Shown here in pieces: positions 1 to 7,784 of a stretch of 32,476 bases of DNA. The notes beneath the pieces are model-generated. The model did no database searches, was not told the DNA's origin, and was given only the letters and a program-made list of their open reading frames with translations. The stretch lies in the NCBI RefSeq assembly GCF_034674885.1, contig NZ_JAUCDS010000031.1, positions 1 through 32,476 of the forward strand. The letters are read 5' to 3'. The translations under genes were made by a program, and so were the position numbers. The stretch comes from Castellaniella sp034674885 (GTDB lineage Bacteria; Pseudomonadota; Gammaproteobacteria; Burkholderiales; Burkholderiaceae_B). Position 1 is the first letter of the stretch. Every line of letters starts with the position of its first letter.

Positions 1-933
1 CTGGTCAAGGTCGCCTCGACCGCCGTGGTGTCCCAGATGCTGGGCCTGTCGCGCGAGGAAACCATCAACGCCGTATCCCTGGCCTGGGTGGACGGCCAAA
101 GCCTGCGCACCTATCGCCATGCCCCCAACACGGGCAGCCGCAAGTCCTGGGCAGCCGGCGACGCCACCAGCCGCGCCGTGCGTCTGGCCCTGATGGCCCG
201 CACGGGCGAAATGGGCTACCCGTCCGTGCTGAGCGCACCGACCTGGGGCTTCTACGATGTGCTGTTCAAGGGGCAGCCCTTCAAGTTCCAGCGTCCCTAT
301 GGCAGCTACGTCATGGAAAACGTGCTGTTCAAGATCTCCTTCCCGGCCGAATTCCACTCGCAGACGGCCGTGGAATGCGCCATGGACATCCATGCAAAGC
401 TGAAATCCCTGGGCAAGACCGACGCCGACATCAAGAAGATCACGATCCGCACCCACGAGGCCTGCATCCGCATCATCGATAAAAAGGGCCCGCTGCACAA
501 TCCGGCCGACCGCGACCACTGCATCCAGTACATGGTGGCCGTACCCATCATCTTCGGCCAGCTGACCGCAGCCGACTACGAGGACAGCGTCGCCGCCGAT
601 CCGCGCATCGACGCCCTGCGCGACAAGATGGTCTGCGTGGAAGATCCCGCCTTCACCCAGGATTACCATAATCCGGAAAAGCGTTCGATCGCCAACGCGC
701 TGACGGTGGAATTCAACGACGGCTCGAAGCTCGACGAACTGGTCTGCGAATACCCGATCGGCCACAAGCGCCGCCGCAAGGACGGGATCCCGCTGCTGGA
801 AGCCAAGTTCCGCAAGAACCTGACGCGCCAGTTCCCGGCCCGCCAGCAGCAGCGCATCCTGGATGTGTCGCTGGACCAGGCAAAGCTGGAAGCCATGCCG
901 GTGCACGAGTACGTGGATCTGTATGTCATCTAA
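1..933 (+). CDS. prpD: 2-methylcitrate dehydratase PrpD, C-terminal part (5' end outside window)
   Basis: The frame is open from base 1 to the TAA at 931-933, so the gene starts before the window; about 310 residues of a protein usually near 480 are present. PrpD dehydrates 2-methylcitrate to 2-methyl-cis-aconitate in the cytoplasmic methylcitrate cycle, which turns propionyl-CoA into pyruvate and succinate. Recognition rests on the MmgE/PrpD-family stretch with VDGQSLRTYRHAPNTGSRKS and AGDATSRAV, followed by PTWGFYDVLF and SFPAEFHSQTAVE, which are typical of PrpD rather than of generic MmgE proteins. The stop overlaps the start of the next small gene by 11 bases. The downstream acnB may supply the companion hydratase step, since AcnB is known to hydrate 2-methyl-cis-aconitate; this role here is inferred. 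Confidence 0.95.
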   Translation: MVKVASTAVVSQMLGLSREETINAVSLAWVDGQSLRTYRHAPNTGSRKSWAAGDATSRAVRLALMARTGEMGYPSVLSAPTWGFYDVLFKGQPFKFQRPYGSYVMENVLFKISFPAEFHSQTAVECAMDIHAKLKSLGKTDADIKKITIRTHEACIRIIDKKGPLHNPADRDHCIQYMVAVPIIFGQLTAADYEDSVAADPRIDALRDKMVCVEDPAFTQDYHNPEKRSIANALTVEFNDGSKLDELVCEYPIGHKRRRKDGIPLLEAKFRKNLTRQFPARQQQRILDVSLDQAKLEAMPVHEYVDLYVI

Positions 934-1237
934 GTCCGCCAATCCTGGCGCCGCTGCGGCGGCGCTGCGCGCGATCCGGCACAACGAGGCCGCCCATCGG
1001 TTCGAGTTCACGGAAGACGGCCAGTTGTGCGTGCTGGACTATGTGCTGGACGGCGCGGTGGCGTCCTTCGTCCATACCGGGGTGCCTGCCCCGGTGGGCG
1101 GGCGCGGCATCGCCGCGGATCTCGTGCGCTTCGGGCTGGATACGGCCCGGACGCGCGGCTGGAAGGTCCGGCCTGTGTGTTCGTATGTCGCGGCTTATGT
1201 GCAGCGGCATCCGGAATATTCGGACCTGGTGGACTGA
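923..1237 (+). CDS. Small GNAT-family N-acetyltransferase (YjdJ/NATD1-like)
   Basis: A 104-residue protein if translation starts at the ATG at 923, which lies inside the last codons of prpD and gives translational coupling. The open frame extends further 5', but that part only shadows prpD and has no family character. The core matches the short Acetyltransf_CG type of GNAT: a beta-strand segment HRFEF..DG.L..LDY, then HTGVPAPVGGRGIAADLV, where GGRGIA is the acetyl-CoA pyrophosphate-binding loop, and the closing RPVCSYVAAYVQRHPEYSD typical of this subfamily. The substrate is unknown for most members. It probably belongs to the prp transcript; whether it acts on a methylcitrate-cycle protein is not visible. 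Confidence 0.88.
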   Translation: MSSKSANPGAAAAALRAIRHNEAAHRFEFTEDGQLCVLDYVLDGAVASFVHTGVPAPVGGRGIAADLVRFGLDTARTRGWKVRPVCSYVAAYVQRHPEYSDLVD

Positions 1238-1278
1238 TTTCCTGCACGTGCACGCCACTTCTGCATGCGCACGCCCGT

Positions 1279-1471
1279 GGCGGTGGTGTCTGTGCGGGCG
1301 CCAGACAGCGGTCCGGCCTTTGGCCGGACTTCCCGGATCTTCCTCGTACGGGTGGGCGGCCCGCGAACTCGGGTCGCTTCGCGCCCCTCAGACAGCGCGG
1401 GCCGAAATCCCCCACCCTCCCTTCGGAAGCATCCGGCGCTGTCCGACTGCGCCCGCACAGACACCACCGCC
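1279..1471 (+). repeat. Foldback element A with nested stems
   Basis: The outer arms 1279-1300 and 1450-1471 are perfect 22-base inverted repeats. Inside them, GACAGCG (1304-1310) pairs with CGCTGTC (1437-1443). A small hairpin follows, GTCCGGCC-TTT-GGCCGGAC (1311-1329). CCGGATCTTCC (1333-1343) pairs with GGAAGCATCCGG (1425-1436) with one bulge. GGGTGGG (1350-1356) pairs with CCCACCC (1411-1417), and GGCCCGCG (1358-1365) with CGCGGGCC (1396-1403). The apex contains GAACTCGG and a GC hairpin around TTC (1371-1387). It shares its core with element B at 1548-1755 but in opposite orientation, and the arms differ in sequence. I see no target-site duplication. Confidence 0.85.
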
Positions 1472-1547
1472 GCAGGCTTGGGTCATCATGACACCCACCA
1501 CAGTCTGAACCATCAGGGCGCCGGTCTGCGCCTATAGCTCAATCTCA

Positions 1548-1755
1548 GGCTTGGTTGGACTGGCGGGGGGCTGACGCGCCCGGTCGACCAGCGCCGGATG
1601 CTTCCGAAGGGAACCGGGGGGACTTCGTCGGGCGTGTTTGAGGCCGAAGGCCGAGTTCGCCCGACGCCCCGGTGGACGAGGAAGATCCGGGAAGTCCGGC
1701 CAAAGGCCGGACCGCTGGTTGGGGCGCGTCAGCCCCCCGCCAGTCCAACCAAGCC
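1548..1755 (-). repeat. Foldback element B, inverted relative of element A
   Basis: The outer arms 1548-1581 and 1722-1755 are perfect 34-base inverted repeats, unrelated in sequence to the arms of element A. Inside them, ACCAGCG (1587-1593) pairs with CGCTGGT (1713-1719), and CCGGATGCTTCC (1594-1605) with GGAAGATCCGG (1680-1690). ACCGGGG (1613-1619) pairs with CCCCGGT (1667-1673), and CGTCGGGCG (1626-1634) with CGCCCGACG (1658-1666). The apex is a GGCC-GAA-GGCC hairpin (1642-1652). The side hairpin GTCCGGCC-AAA-GGCCGGAC (1694-1712) is the reverse complement of the one in element A. Read on the minus strand, the order of parts is the same as in A. Confidence 0.85.
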
Positions 1756-1818
1756 CAACAGCAGGTGACCTGACTCAAGAACACTCAAAACCCCCACATA
1801 AAATCGCCAACTCTTATA

Positions 1819-1862
1819 TCTTATATAAGACTGTTGCCTGAACGATGCTTCTTCTTTAAAAT
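1819..1862 (+). promoter_or_regulatory. acnB promoter with adjacent palindromic operator candidate
   Basis: TTGCCT (1834-1839) and TAAAAT (1857-1862) are separated by 17 bases and lie 37 bases ahead of the acnB start, which fits a sigma-70 promoter. Directly upstream is a perfect 12-base palindrome TCTTATATAAGA (1819-1830), preceded by a further TCTTATA half (1812-1818). The site abuts the -35, as an operator often does. The regulator is not identifiable from this window; a GntR-type regulator of the propionate/aconitase genes is a guess. Confidence 0.55.
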
Positions 1863-1898
1863 AACGCCGTTCTCAAACCCTTCTTCCTGGGGCACCCC

Positions 1899-4484
1899 AT
1901 GCTGGAATCCTATCGCACTGAAGCCGCCGCTCGCGAAGCCATCGGCGTATCACCGCTTCCCCTGACGGCCCAACAGACGGCCGATCTGATCGAACTGCTG
2001 AAAAACCCGCCCGCTGGCGAAGAGCAATTCCTGCTGGACCTGCTGACGCACCGCGTTCCGGCCGGGGTGGACGACGCCGCCCAGGTCAAGGCGTCCTACC
2101 TGGCCGCCGTCGCACTGGGCAAAGAAGCCTGCCCCCTGATCGACGCCAAGCACGCCACCGAACTGCTGGGCACCATGCTGGGCGGCTACAACATCAGCGC
2201 CCTGATCGAACTGCTGGACCACGCCGACCTGGCGCCGGTCGCCGCCGAAGGCCTGAAGAAGACCCTGCTGGTCTTCGACGCCTTCCACGACATCGAGGAA
2301 AAGGCCAAGGCCGGCAACGCCCACGCCCAGGCCGTGCTGCAAAGCTGGGCCGACGCCGAATGGTTCACCAGCCGCCCCGAAGTCCCGCAAAGCCTGACCC
2401 TGACCGTGTTCAAGGTCACCGGCGAAACCAACACCGACGACCTGTCGCCCGCCCCCGACGCCTGGAGCCGCCCGGACATCCCGCTGCACGCGCTGGCGAT
2501 GCTGAAGAACCCGCGCGACGGCATCACGCCCGACGCCGCTGGCCAGGTCGGTCCGATCAAACTGTTGAACGAACTGAAGGCCAAGGGCCATCTGGTCGCC
2601 TACGTAGGCGACGTCGTGGGCACGGGATCCTCGCGTAAATCGGCGACCAATTCCGTCATCTGGCACACCGGCGAAGACATTCCCTTCGTGCCGAACAAAC
2701 GCTTTGGCGGTGTCTGTCTGGGCAGCAAGATCGCCCCGATCTTCTACAACACCATGGAAGATTCCGGTGCTTTGCCGATCGAACTGGACGTCTCTGCCAT
2801 GAACATGGGCGACGTCATCGAACTGCGTCCCTACGAGGGCAAGGCCCTGAAGAACGGCCAGGTGATCTCCGAATTCCAGCTGAAGTCGGACGTGCTGCTG
2901 GACGAGGTCCGCGCCGGCGGCCGCATTCCGCTGATCATCGGTCGCGGCCTGACGGCCAAGGCCCGCGCCTCGCTGGGCCTGCCGCCCACGACGTTGTTCC
3001 GCCTGCCCGAATCCCCCGCCGACACCGGCAAGGGCTATTCCCTGGCGCAGAAGCTGGTCGGCCGCGCCTGCGGCCTGCCCGAAGGCCAGGGCGTGCGCCC
3101 CGGCACCTACTGCGAACCGCGCATGACCTCGGTCGGCAGCCAGGACACCACCGGCCCCATGACCCGCGACGAACTGAAGGACCTGGCCTGCGTGGGCTTC
3201 TCGGCCGACCTGGTGATGCAGTCCTTCTGCCACACCGCCGCCTATCCCAAGCCCGTGGACGTCAAGACCCACCATGAACTGCCCGCCTTCATCAGCACGC
3301 GCGGCGGCGTGGCGCTGCGCCCGGGCGACGGCATCATCCACTCGTGGCTGAACCGCATGCTGCTGCCCGACACGGTCGGCACCGGCGGCGACTCGCACAC
3401 CCGTTTCCCGATCGGCATCAGCTTCCCGGCCGGTTCCGGCCTGGTGGCCTTCGCTGCCGCCACCGGCGTCATGCCGCTGGACATGCCGGAATCCGTGCTG
3501 GTGCGCTTCAAGGGCAAGATGCAGCCCGGCGTCACGCTGCGCGACCTGGTCAATGCCATTCCGCTGTACGCCATCAAGAAAGGCCTGCTGACGGTCGAAA
3601 AGAAAGGCAAGAAGAACATCTTCTCCGGCCGCATCCTGGAAATCGAAGGGCTGCCCGACCTGAAGATCGAACAGGCCTTCGAACTGTCCGACGCCTCGGC
3701 CGAACGATCCGCCGCCGCCTGCACGGTGCGCCTGAACAAGGAACCGATCATCGAATACCTGAACAGCAACATCACGCTGCTGAAATGGATGATCGCCAAC
3801 GGCTACCAGGATGCCCGCACCCTGGCCCGCCGCATCAAGAACATGGAAGCCTGGCTGGCCGATCCGCAGCTGGTCGAACCTGACGCCGATGCCGAATACG
3901 CCGCCGTCATCGACATCGACCTGGCCGAGATCCACGAGCCCATCGTGGCCTGCCCGAACGATCCGGACGACGTGAAAACCCTGTCCGACGTGGCTGGCAC
4001 CGCCATCGATGAAGTGTTCATCGGCAGCTGCATGACCAACATCGGCCACTTCCGCGCCGCCGCCACGCTGCTCAAGGGCAAGCGCGATCTGCCCTCGAAG
4101 CTGTGGGTGGCCCCGCCCACCAAGATGGATGCCAGCGAACTGACCAAGGAAGGCCATTACGGCACCTTCGGCACGGCCGGCGCCCGCATGGAAATGCCCG
4201 GCTGCTCGCTGTGCATGGGCAACCAGGCCCAGGTGCGCGAAGGCGCCACGGTGTTCTCGACCAGCACGCGGAACTTCCCCAACCGTCTGGGGAAGAACTC
4301 CAATGTATTCCTGGGTTCGGCTGAAATGGCTGCGATCTGCTCGGGCCTGGGCCGCATCCCCACCCGCGAGGAGTACCTCGAGGCCATGGGTCTGCTGGCC
4401 AAGGACAGCCAGGACATCTACCGCTACATGAACTTCGACCAGATCGAAGACTTCACAGCAGTGGCCAACACGGTCGAAGCCTGA
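1899..4484 (+). CDS. acnB: Aconitate hydratase B (bifunctional aconitase / 2-methylisocitrate dehydratase)
   Basis: An 861-residue cytoplasmic iron-sulfur enzyme that interconverts citrate and isocitrate; AcnB proteins also act on 2-methyl-cis-aconitate in the methylcitrate cycle, which fits the neighbouring prpD. The length and the N-terminal HEAT-like domain (LLKNPPAGEEQFLLDLLTHR, near residue 35) are those of AcnB, not AcnA. The swivel domain follows (about residues 170-380: GETNTDDLSPAPDAWSRPD, GTGSSRKSATNS). The catalytic part contains GGDSHTRFPIG. The three [4Fe-4S] ligands are visible as C711 (GSCMTN) and C769 and C772 (GCSLCMGN). The ATG at 1899 gives the family N-terminus MLESYR; only a weak purine stretch precedes it. 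A terminator follows. Confidence 0.98.
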   Translation: MLESYRTEAAAREAIGVSPLPLTAQQTADLIELLKNPPAGEEQFLLDLLTHRVPAGVDDAAQVKASYLAAVALGKEACPLIDAKHATELLGTMLGGYNISALIELLDHADLAPVAAEGLKKTLLVFDAFHDIEEKAKAGNAHAQAVLQSWADAEWFTSRPEVPQSLTLTVFKVTGETNTDDLSPAPDAWSRPDIPLHALAMLKNPRDGITPDAAGQVGPIKLLNELKAKGHLVAYVGDVVGTGSSRKSATNSVIWHTGEDIPFVPNKRFGGVCLGSKIAPIFYNTMEDSGALPIELDVSAMNMGDVIELRPYEGKALKNGQVISEFQLKSDVLLDEVRAGGRIPLIIGRGLTAKARASLGLPPTTLFRLPESPADTGKGYSLAQKLVGRACGLPEGQGVRPGTYCEPRMTSVGSQDTTGPMTRDELKDLACVGFSADLVMQSFCHTAAYPKPVDVKTHHELPAFISTRGGVALRPGDGIIHSWLNRMLLPDTVGTGGDSHTRFPIGISFPAGSGLVAFAAATGVMPLDMPESVLVRFKGKMQPGVTLRDLVNAIPLYAIKKGLLTVEKKGKKNIFSGRILEIEGLPDLKIEQAFELSDASAERSAAACTVRLNKEPIIEYLNSNITLLKWMIANGYQDARTLARRIKNMEAWLADPQLVEPDADAEYAAVIDIDLAEIHEPIVACPNDPDDVKTLSDVAGTAIDEVFIGSCMTNIGHFRAAATLLKGKRDLPSKLWVAPPTKMDASELTKEGHYGTFGTAGARMEMPGCSLCMGNQAQVREGATVFSTSTRNFPNRLGKNSNVFLGSAEMAAICSGLGRIPTREEYLEAMGLLAKDSQDIYRYMNFDQIEDFTAVANTVEA

Positions 4485-4521
4485 TCCCCCCCCCGCCCCG
4501 GAAGCCTCGGGGCGGCTCCCA

Positions 4522-4551
4522 AAGCCCCGGGCCCTAAACCCGGGGCTTTTT
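4522..4551 (+). terminator. Rho-independent terminator after acnB
   Basis: AAGCCCCGGG (4522-4531) pairs perfectly with CCCGGGGCTT (4539-4548) around a 7-base loop and runs into five T residues. It lies 38 bases after the acnB stop and separates acnB from the next gene. Confidence 0.9.
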
Positions 4552-4664
4552 GCATCGAACCCGGCAAACAGGCCGAACGAGACGCCCTATCCCGCCCGGG
4601 GCCGGGCAGACAGACGCGGTACACTAGGAGATCCTCTGGTGCCAGTCTCTCTTTTCGGTTTCTC

Positions 4665-5867
4665 ATGCCCGCCCGTTCCCGATCTTCTTCTCCATCCCGG
4701 ACGTCGCTTTCCCTGATCGCCCTGGCTGAAGCCCTGTCCCAGTCAGGCAGTCAACTGGAAGACCGCTGGTGGCAGCAACAGCTCGGCGAAGCGCTGGACA
4801 AAGCCCTGGCGGCCCGGCAGGGGCACGCCGTGGAGAACGCGCTGGACCGCCTCCTGGATCAGCGATCCCCAGCCTACGAAATCCTGGTCGAGCAGGCCGA
4901 GGCCCATTCCGAATCCCTGGCCTTCACCCACCAGGATCAGGCCTACGAGGCCCTGCTGATTTCCGCCCCTCTGCTGGCCTGGACCCGTTACCAGCTGCCC
5001 GGCGGGCAATTGACCGCCCAGCACCAGCAACAGCTCATCGACCTGATGCGCACGGCCGTGCTGGCGCCCGACGCCCGCCTGCAGTTGCTGCCCGAACTGA
5101 TCCGTTTCGACCAGCTGCCGCAGTCCTTTCGCGAAACCCGTAGCTGGGTGCTGTCGCTGGCCCAGATCGCTCTGGGGGGACGGCGCGACCCGCCTGCAGT
5201 GCGCGCCGCCGAAACTCCCGAAGACCTGCTGGCCGACGCCTATTTCCTGATGGGCGTGGCGATCGTGTCCAAAGGGCAGGCGTTGTTCCAATGGCAATCC
5301 ACGCAGCCCGGTCAGCCGCCCGACCGCGCATCGGCAACGGCTTTATGGGCCGAAGGCTGCGCCCGCATCACGGAATCCCTGTTCACCGGTTGCCTGACTG
5401 AATACCTGCCGCCCGAAGCCTTCTATACCAGCACCCGGCAGGCCGACCAGGGCATCCGCCCGTTGACACTGAAGGCCGCCATCACCTGGCTGCAGACGGC
5501 CGCCCACATCCCAGGCACGGACCTGAGAGCCGCCATCGTCGCCTGCGGCGAACAGACCATCGAGGAATACCGCATCGGCTTTTGCACCCGCCAGAACAAC
5601 GATGTGATCTACGGCTGCGTCTGGCCTTCGCTCAGCCGCGAGGAATCCTCCCCCAACCCCGAGGAAGACGGCCAGGTCGATACCTGGGACACCCTGGCCG
5701 CCCTGCTGCGCGAATCAGGCATCCAGGACGTGCGCCGCCTGCCCGGCCTGCAGGCCATGGAATTCTGCGAAGACTGCGGCACCCCCTATTTCCCCAATAT
5801 GCTGGGCGAAATGCAGCACCCGGAGCTACCAGAAGAAATCGACCCCGAACCGGTCCAGTTTCACTGA
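4665..5867 (+). CDS. DUF2863 family protein of unknown function
   Basis: A 400-residue, mostly helical soluble protein without signal peptide or membrane segments. The N-terminal part (LAEALSQSGSQLEDRWWQQQL, about residues 22-42) and the C-terminal CxxC-containing tail (EFCEDCGTPYFPN, C368 and C371) match what I recall of the DUF2863 family, which is found essentially in betaproteobacteria and has no established function. The paired cysteines could bind a metal, but the rest of a zinc ribbon is not evident. It starts about 110 bases after the acnB terminator and is followed by earP after 61 bases on the same strand, so it may share a transcript with earP. Confidence 0.8.
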   Translation: MPARSRSSSPSRTSLSLIALAEALSQSGSQLEDRWWQQQLGEALDKALAARQGHAVENALDRLLDQRSPAYEILVEQAEAHSESLAFTHQDQAYEALLISAPLLAWTRYQLPGGQLTAQHQQQLIDLMRTAVLAPDARLQLLPELIRFDQLPQSFRETRSWVLSLAQIALGGRRDPPAVRAAETPEDLLADAYFLMGVAIVSKGQALFQWQSTQPGQPPDRASATALWAEGCARITESLFTGCLTEYLPPEAFYTSTRQADQGIRPLTLKAAITWLQTAAHIPGTDLRAAIVACGEQTIEEYRIGFCTRQNNDVIYGCVWPSLSREESSPNPEEDGQVDTWDTLAALLRESGIQDVRRLPGLQAMEFCEDCGTPYFPNMLGEMQHPELPEEIDPEPVQFH

Positions 5868-5928
5868 CGACCCGGCCTCGGGCATCGGCCAGGGCCGATC
5901 CCGAAGCTGCCAGATCTTTCCCGCGCCG

Positions 5929-7023
5929 ATGAATGCCCCGAACTTCGACATTTTCTGTCGCGTCGTCGATAACTACGGCGACGCCGGCGTGTGCTGGCGT
6001 CTGGCCCGCCAACTGGCGACGCTGGGCTGCGGCACGCGCCTCTGGATCGACGATCTGAGCGTGCTGGCCCGCCTGGCGCCCGAGGTCGACCCGGCACACG
6101 AGCTGCAATCCATCCAAGGCGTGCAGATCGGCGCCTGGCATGCCGCCAAGCACGCGCAGGCCCCTGCGCAGGGCGTGGTCATAGAAGCCTTCGCCTGCGA
6201 CCTGCCGCCCGGCTACGCGGACACGATGGCAACGCGCGACTGCCTGTGGATCAATCTGGAATACCTCAGTGCGGAATCCTGGGTGGAAGGCTGCCACGGC
6301 CTGCCGTCGCTGCAGGCCAGCGGCATTCCGAAGTATTTCTTTTTCCCTGGCTTCAGCCCTGCCACCGGAGGCCTGTTGCGAGAAGGCGATCTGTCCATCC
6401 GCCGGCAGCAGGCGCAGGCGCAGGATCGGCGCACCCGCCTGCAGGCCCTGACAGGGCTGCCCGCGCACGAACTTCCCGCCCCCGGCCTCGTCATGCTGCT
6501 GTTCTGCTATCCGGATGCCCCCTGGGCCGGACTGCAAGCCGCCCTGGCGCAGCGGGACACGCCCACCTGGCTGCTGACGCCCGGCGCAGCGCCGTCCGGT
6601 CTGTGCAGCCAGGGATCGCTGCGAGTGCTGCCCATTCCCTTCGTGCCGCAAGCCCGCTTTGACGAACTGCTGTGGTGCTGCGACCTGAATTTCGTGCGCG
6701 GCGAGGATTCCCTGGTCCGCGCCCTATGGACTGGCAGCCCGCTGGTCTGGCAGATCTACCGACAGGCTGACGATGCCCACCTGGACAAGCTGGACGCCTG
6801 GTTGGGGCGCGCCCACTGGCCCGCCCCCGCCAGGGCCCTGACCCGCGCCTGGAACCGGCGCGACAATGCCGGTGTGCAGCAGGCCCTGCCGCAGGCTCTG
6901 GCAGCAGACGCCTGGAGCGCCTGGCAATCCCGCAGCCGAGAATGGTCGCAGGAACTGTCGGGCTACGCCGATCTGGCCCAAAATCTGCTGAACTTTTGCC
7001 AGAATCGCCGCCGGAAGAGTTAG
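5929..7023 (+). CDS. earP: Elongation factor P arginine rhamnosyltransferase EarP
   Basis: A 364-residue cytoplasmic glycosyltransferase (formerly DUF2331) that transfers rhamnose from dTDP-L-rhamnose to Arg32 of EF-P, needed to relieve ribosome stalling at polyproline. The diagnostic start FDIFCRVVDNYGDAGVCWRL carries the two aspartates D14 and D18 corresponding to the conserved acid pair of the family. The sugar-nucleotide-binding motif FVRGEDSLVRALW near residue 255 carries R257, E259 and D260. The GT-B two-domain length is normal. Its substrate gene efp follows 85 bases downstream, the usual arrangement in EarP-bearing bacteria, and that EF-P has arginine at position 32, so substrate and enzyme agree. 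Confidence 0.96.
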   Translation: MNAPNFDIFCRVVDNYGDAGVCWRLARQLATLGCGTRLWIDDLSVLARLAPEVDPAHELQSIQGVQIGAWHAAKHAQAPAQGVVIEAFACDLPPGYADTMATRDCLWINLEYLSAESWVEGCHGLPSLQASGIPKYFFFPGFSPATGGLLREGDLSIRRQQAQAQDRRTRLQALTGLPAHELPAPGLVMLLFCYPDAPWAGLQAALAQRDTPTWLLTPGAAPSGLCSQGSLRVLPIPFVPQARFDELLWCCDLNFVRGEDSLVRALWTGSPLVWQIYRQADDAHLDKLDAWLGRAHWPAPARALTRAWNRRDNAGVQQALPQALAADAWSAWQSRSREWSQELSGYADLAQNLLNFCQNRRRKS

Positions 7024-7072
7024 AATGCACAGTTAATATTTTTTCTGCTTTGCCTCGGAATGCGTTTTCATG

Positions 7073-7102
7073 CTCGGGGCATGTCAATCCCCGGAGTTTT
7101 TT
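7073..7102 (+). promoter_or_regulatory. Terminator-like hairpin in the efp leader overlapping its ribosome-binding site
   Basis: CTCGGGG (7073-7079) pairs with CCCCGGAG (7089-7096) with one bulged G, and six T residues follow (7097-7102). The GGAG at 7093-7096 is also the only Shine-Dalgarno candidate for the efp ATG at 7109. The structure could therefore end earP read-through or mask the ribosome site. A weak promoter candidate, TTGCCA (6996-7001) and TTAGAA (7020-7025), lies at the earP end. This is inference from sequence. Confidence 0.5.
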
Positions 7103-7108
7103 ACCTCT

Positions 7109-7666
7109 ATGAAAATCGCCCAAGAACTGCGAGTCGGTAACGTCGTGATGGTCGGTAGCGACCCCCTGGTGGTCCAAAAGGCCGAATACAACAAGTCCGG
7201 CCGCAACGCCGCCGTCGTCAAGCTCAAATTCAAGAATCTGCTGACCGGCAGCGCCAGCGAGTCCGTCTACAAGGCCGACGAGAAATTCGAGCAGGTCATG
7301 CTGGAAAACAAGGACTGCACGTATTCCTATTTCGCTGATCCCATGTACGTGTTCATGGACGAGGAATACAACCAGCACGAAGTCGAAGCCGACAGCATGG
7401 GCGACGCGCTGAACTACCTGGAAGAAGGCATGGGCGTGGAAGTCGTCTTCTACGACGGCCGTGCGATCTCCGTGGAACTGCCCACCATCATCGTGCGTGA
7501 AATCACCTATACCGAACCCGCCGTCAAGGGCGATACGTCCGGCAAGGTCCTCAAGCCCGCCAAGATCAACACCGGCTACGAACTGTCCGTGCCGCTGTTC
7601 TGCAATATCGGCGACAAGATCGAAATCGACACGCGCACCAACGAATACCGCAGCCGCGTGATGTAA
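7109..7666 (+). CDS. efp: Translation elongation factor P
   Basis: A 185-residue EF-P, which binds between the ribosomal P and E sites and promotes peptide bonds at consecutive prolines. The start is placed at the ATG giving MKIAQELRVGNVV; the frame extends 13 codons further 5' but that stretch is unlike any EF-P and covers the leader hairpin. The KOW-like N-terminal domain carries EYNKSGRNAA with arginine at residue 32, the rhamnosylation target of EarP, rather than the lysine used in the EpmA/B system. The OB domains follow, with YVFMDEEYNQHEVE and the conserved ending KINTGYELSVPLFCNIGDKI then IDTRTNEYRSRV. Normal length; ends just before a strong terminator. Confidence 0.98.
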   Translation: MKIAQELRVGNVVMVGSDPLVVQKAEYNKSGRNAAVVKLKFKNLLTGSASESVYKADEKFEQVMLENKDCTYSYFADPMYVFMDEEYNQHEVEADSMGDALNYLEEGMGVEVVFYDGRAISVELPTIIVREITYTEPAVKGDTSGKVLKPAKINTGYELSVPLFCNIGDKIEIDTRTNEYRSRVM

Positions 7667-7715
7667 TCGCGCAGCGGCGCGAAGGGCTTCGATCACCGCA
7701 TCGGGCCCCGCCATG

Positions 7716-7752
7716 AAAAAACCGGCAGATGTTCGCATCTGCCGGTTTTTTT
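7716..7752. terminator. Bidirectional terminator between efp and the DUF1178 gene
   Basis: A perfect 16-base stem, AAAAAACCGGCAGATG (7716-7731) with CATCTGCCGGTTTTTT (7736-7751), closed by a TTCG tetraloop. T runs appear on both strands, so it can end efp from the left and the DUF1178 gene from the right. Confidence 0.95.
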
Positions 7753-7784
7753 ATCTTGGCGGCCAGGGCACAAGGCCCCAGGCC

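Larger units (their letters stand above)
1238..1898. other. Long intergenic region between the prp operon end and acnB
   Basis: No convincing gene lies here; the open frames seen are GC-driven and run through the repeat arms. The gap holds two large foldback elements in opposite orientation (1279-1471 and 1548-1755), about 76 bases of unremarkable sequence between them, and an AT-richer acnB promoter region from about 1790 onward. Confidence 0.8.

Noticed and set aside
1548..1755. Possible integron attC site (GTTGGAC and GTCCAAC at the arms)
   Set aside because: The end motifs fit GTTRRRY/RYYYAAC, but the arms are perfectly paired over 34 bases without the extrahelical bases of attC, the related element A lacks these motifs, and no integrase or cassette array is near.
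1950..4157. Very long open frame antisense to acnB
   Set aside because: Composition is Gly/Gln/His/Val-rich as expected for the complement of high-GC coding sequence, and it mirrors a complete acnB; no family features.
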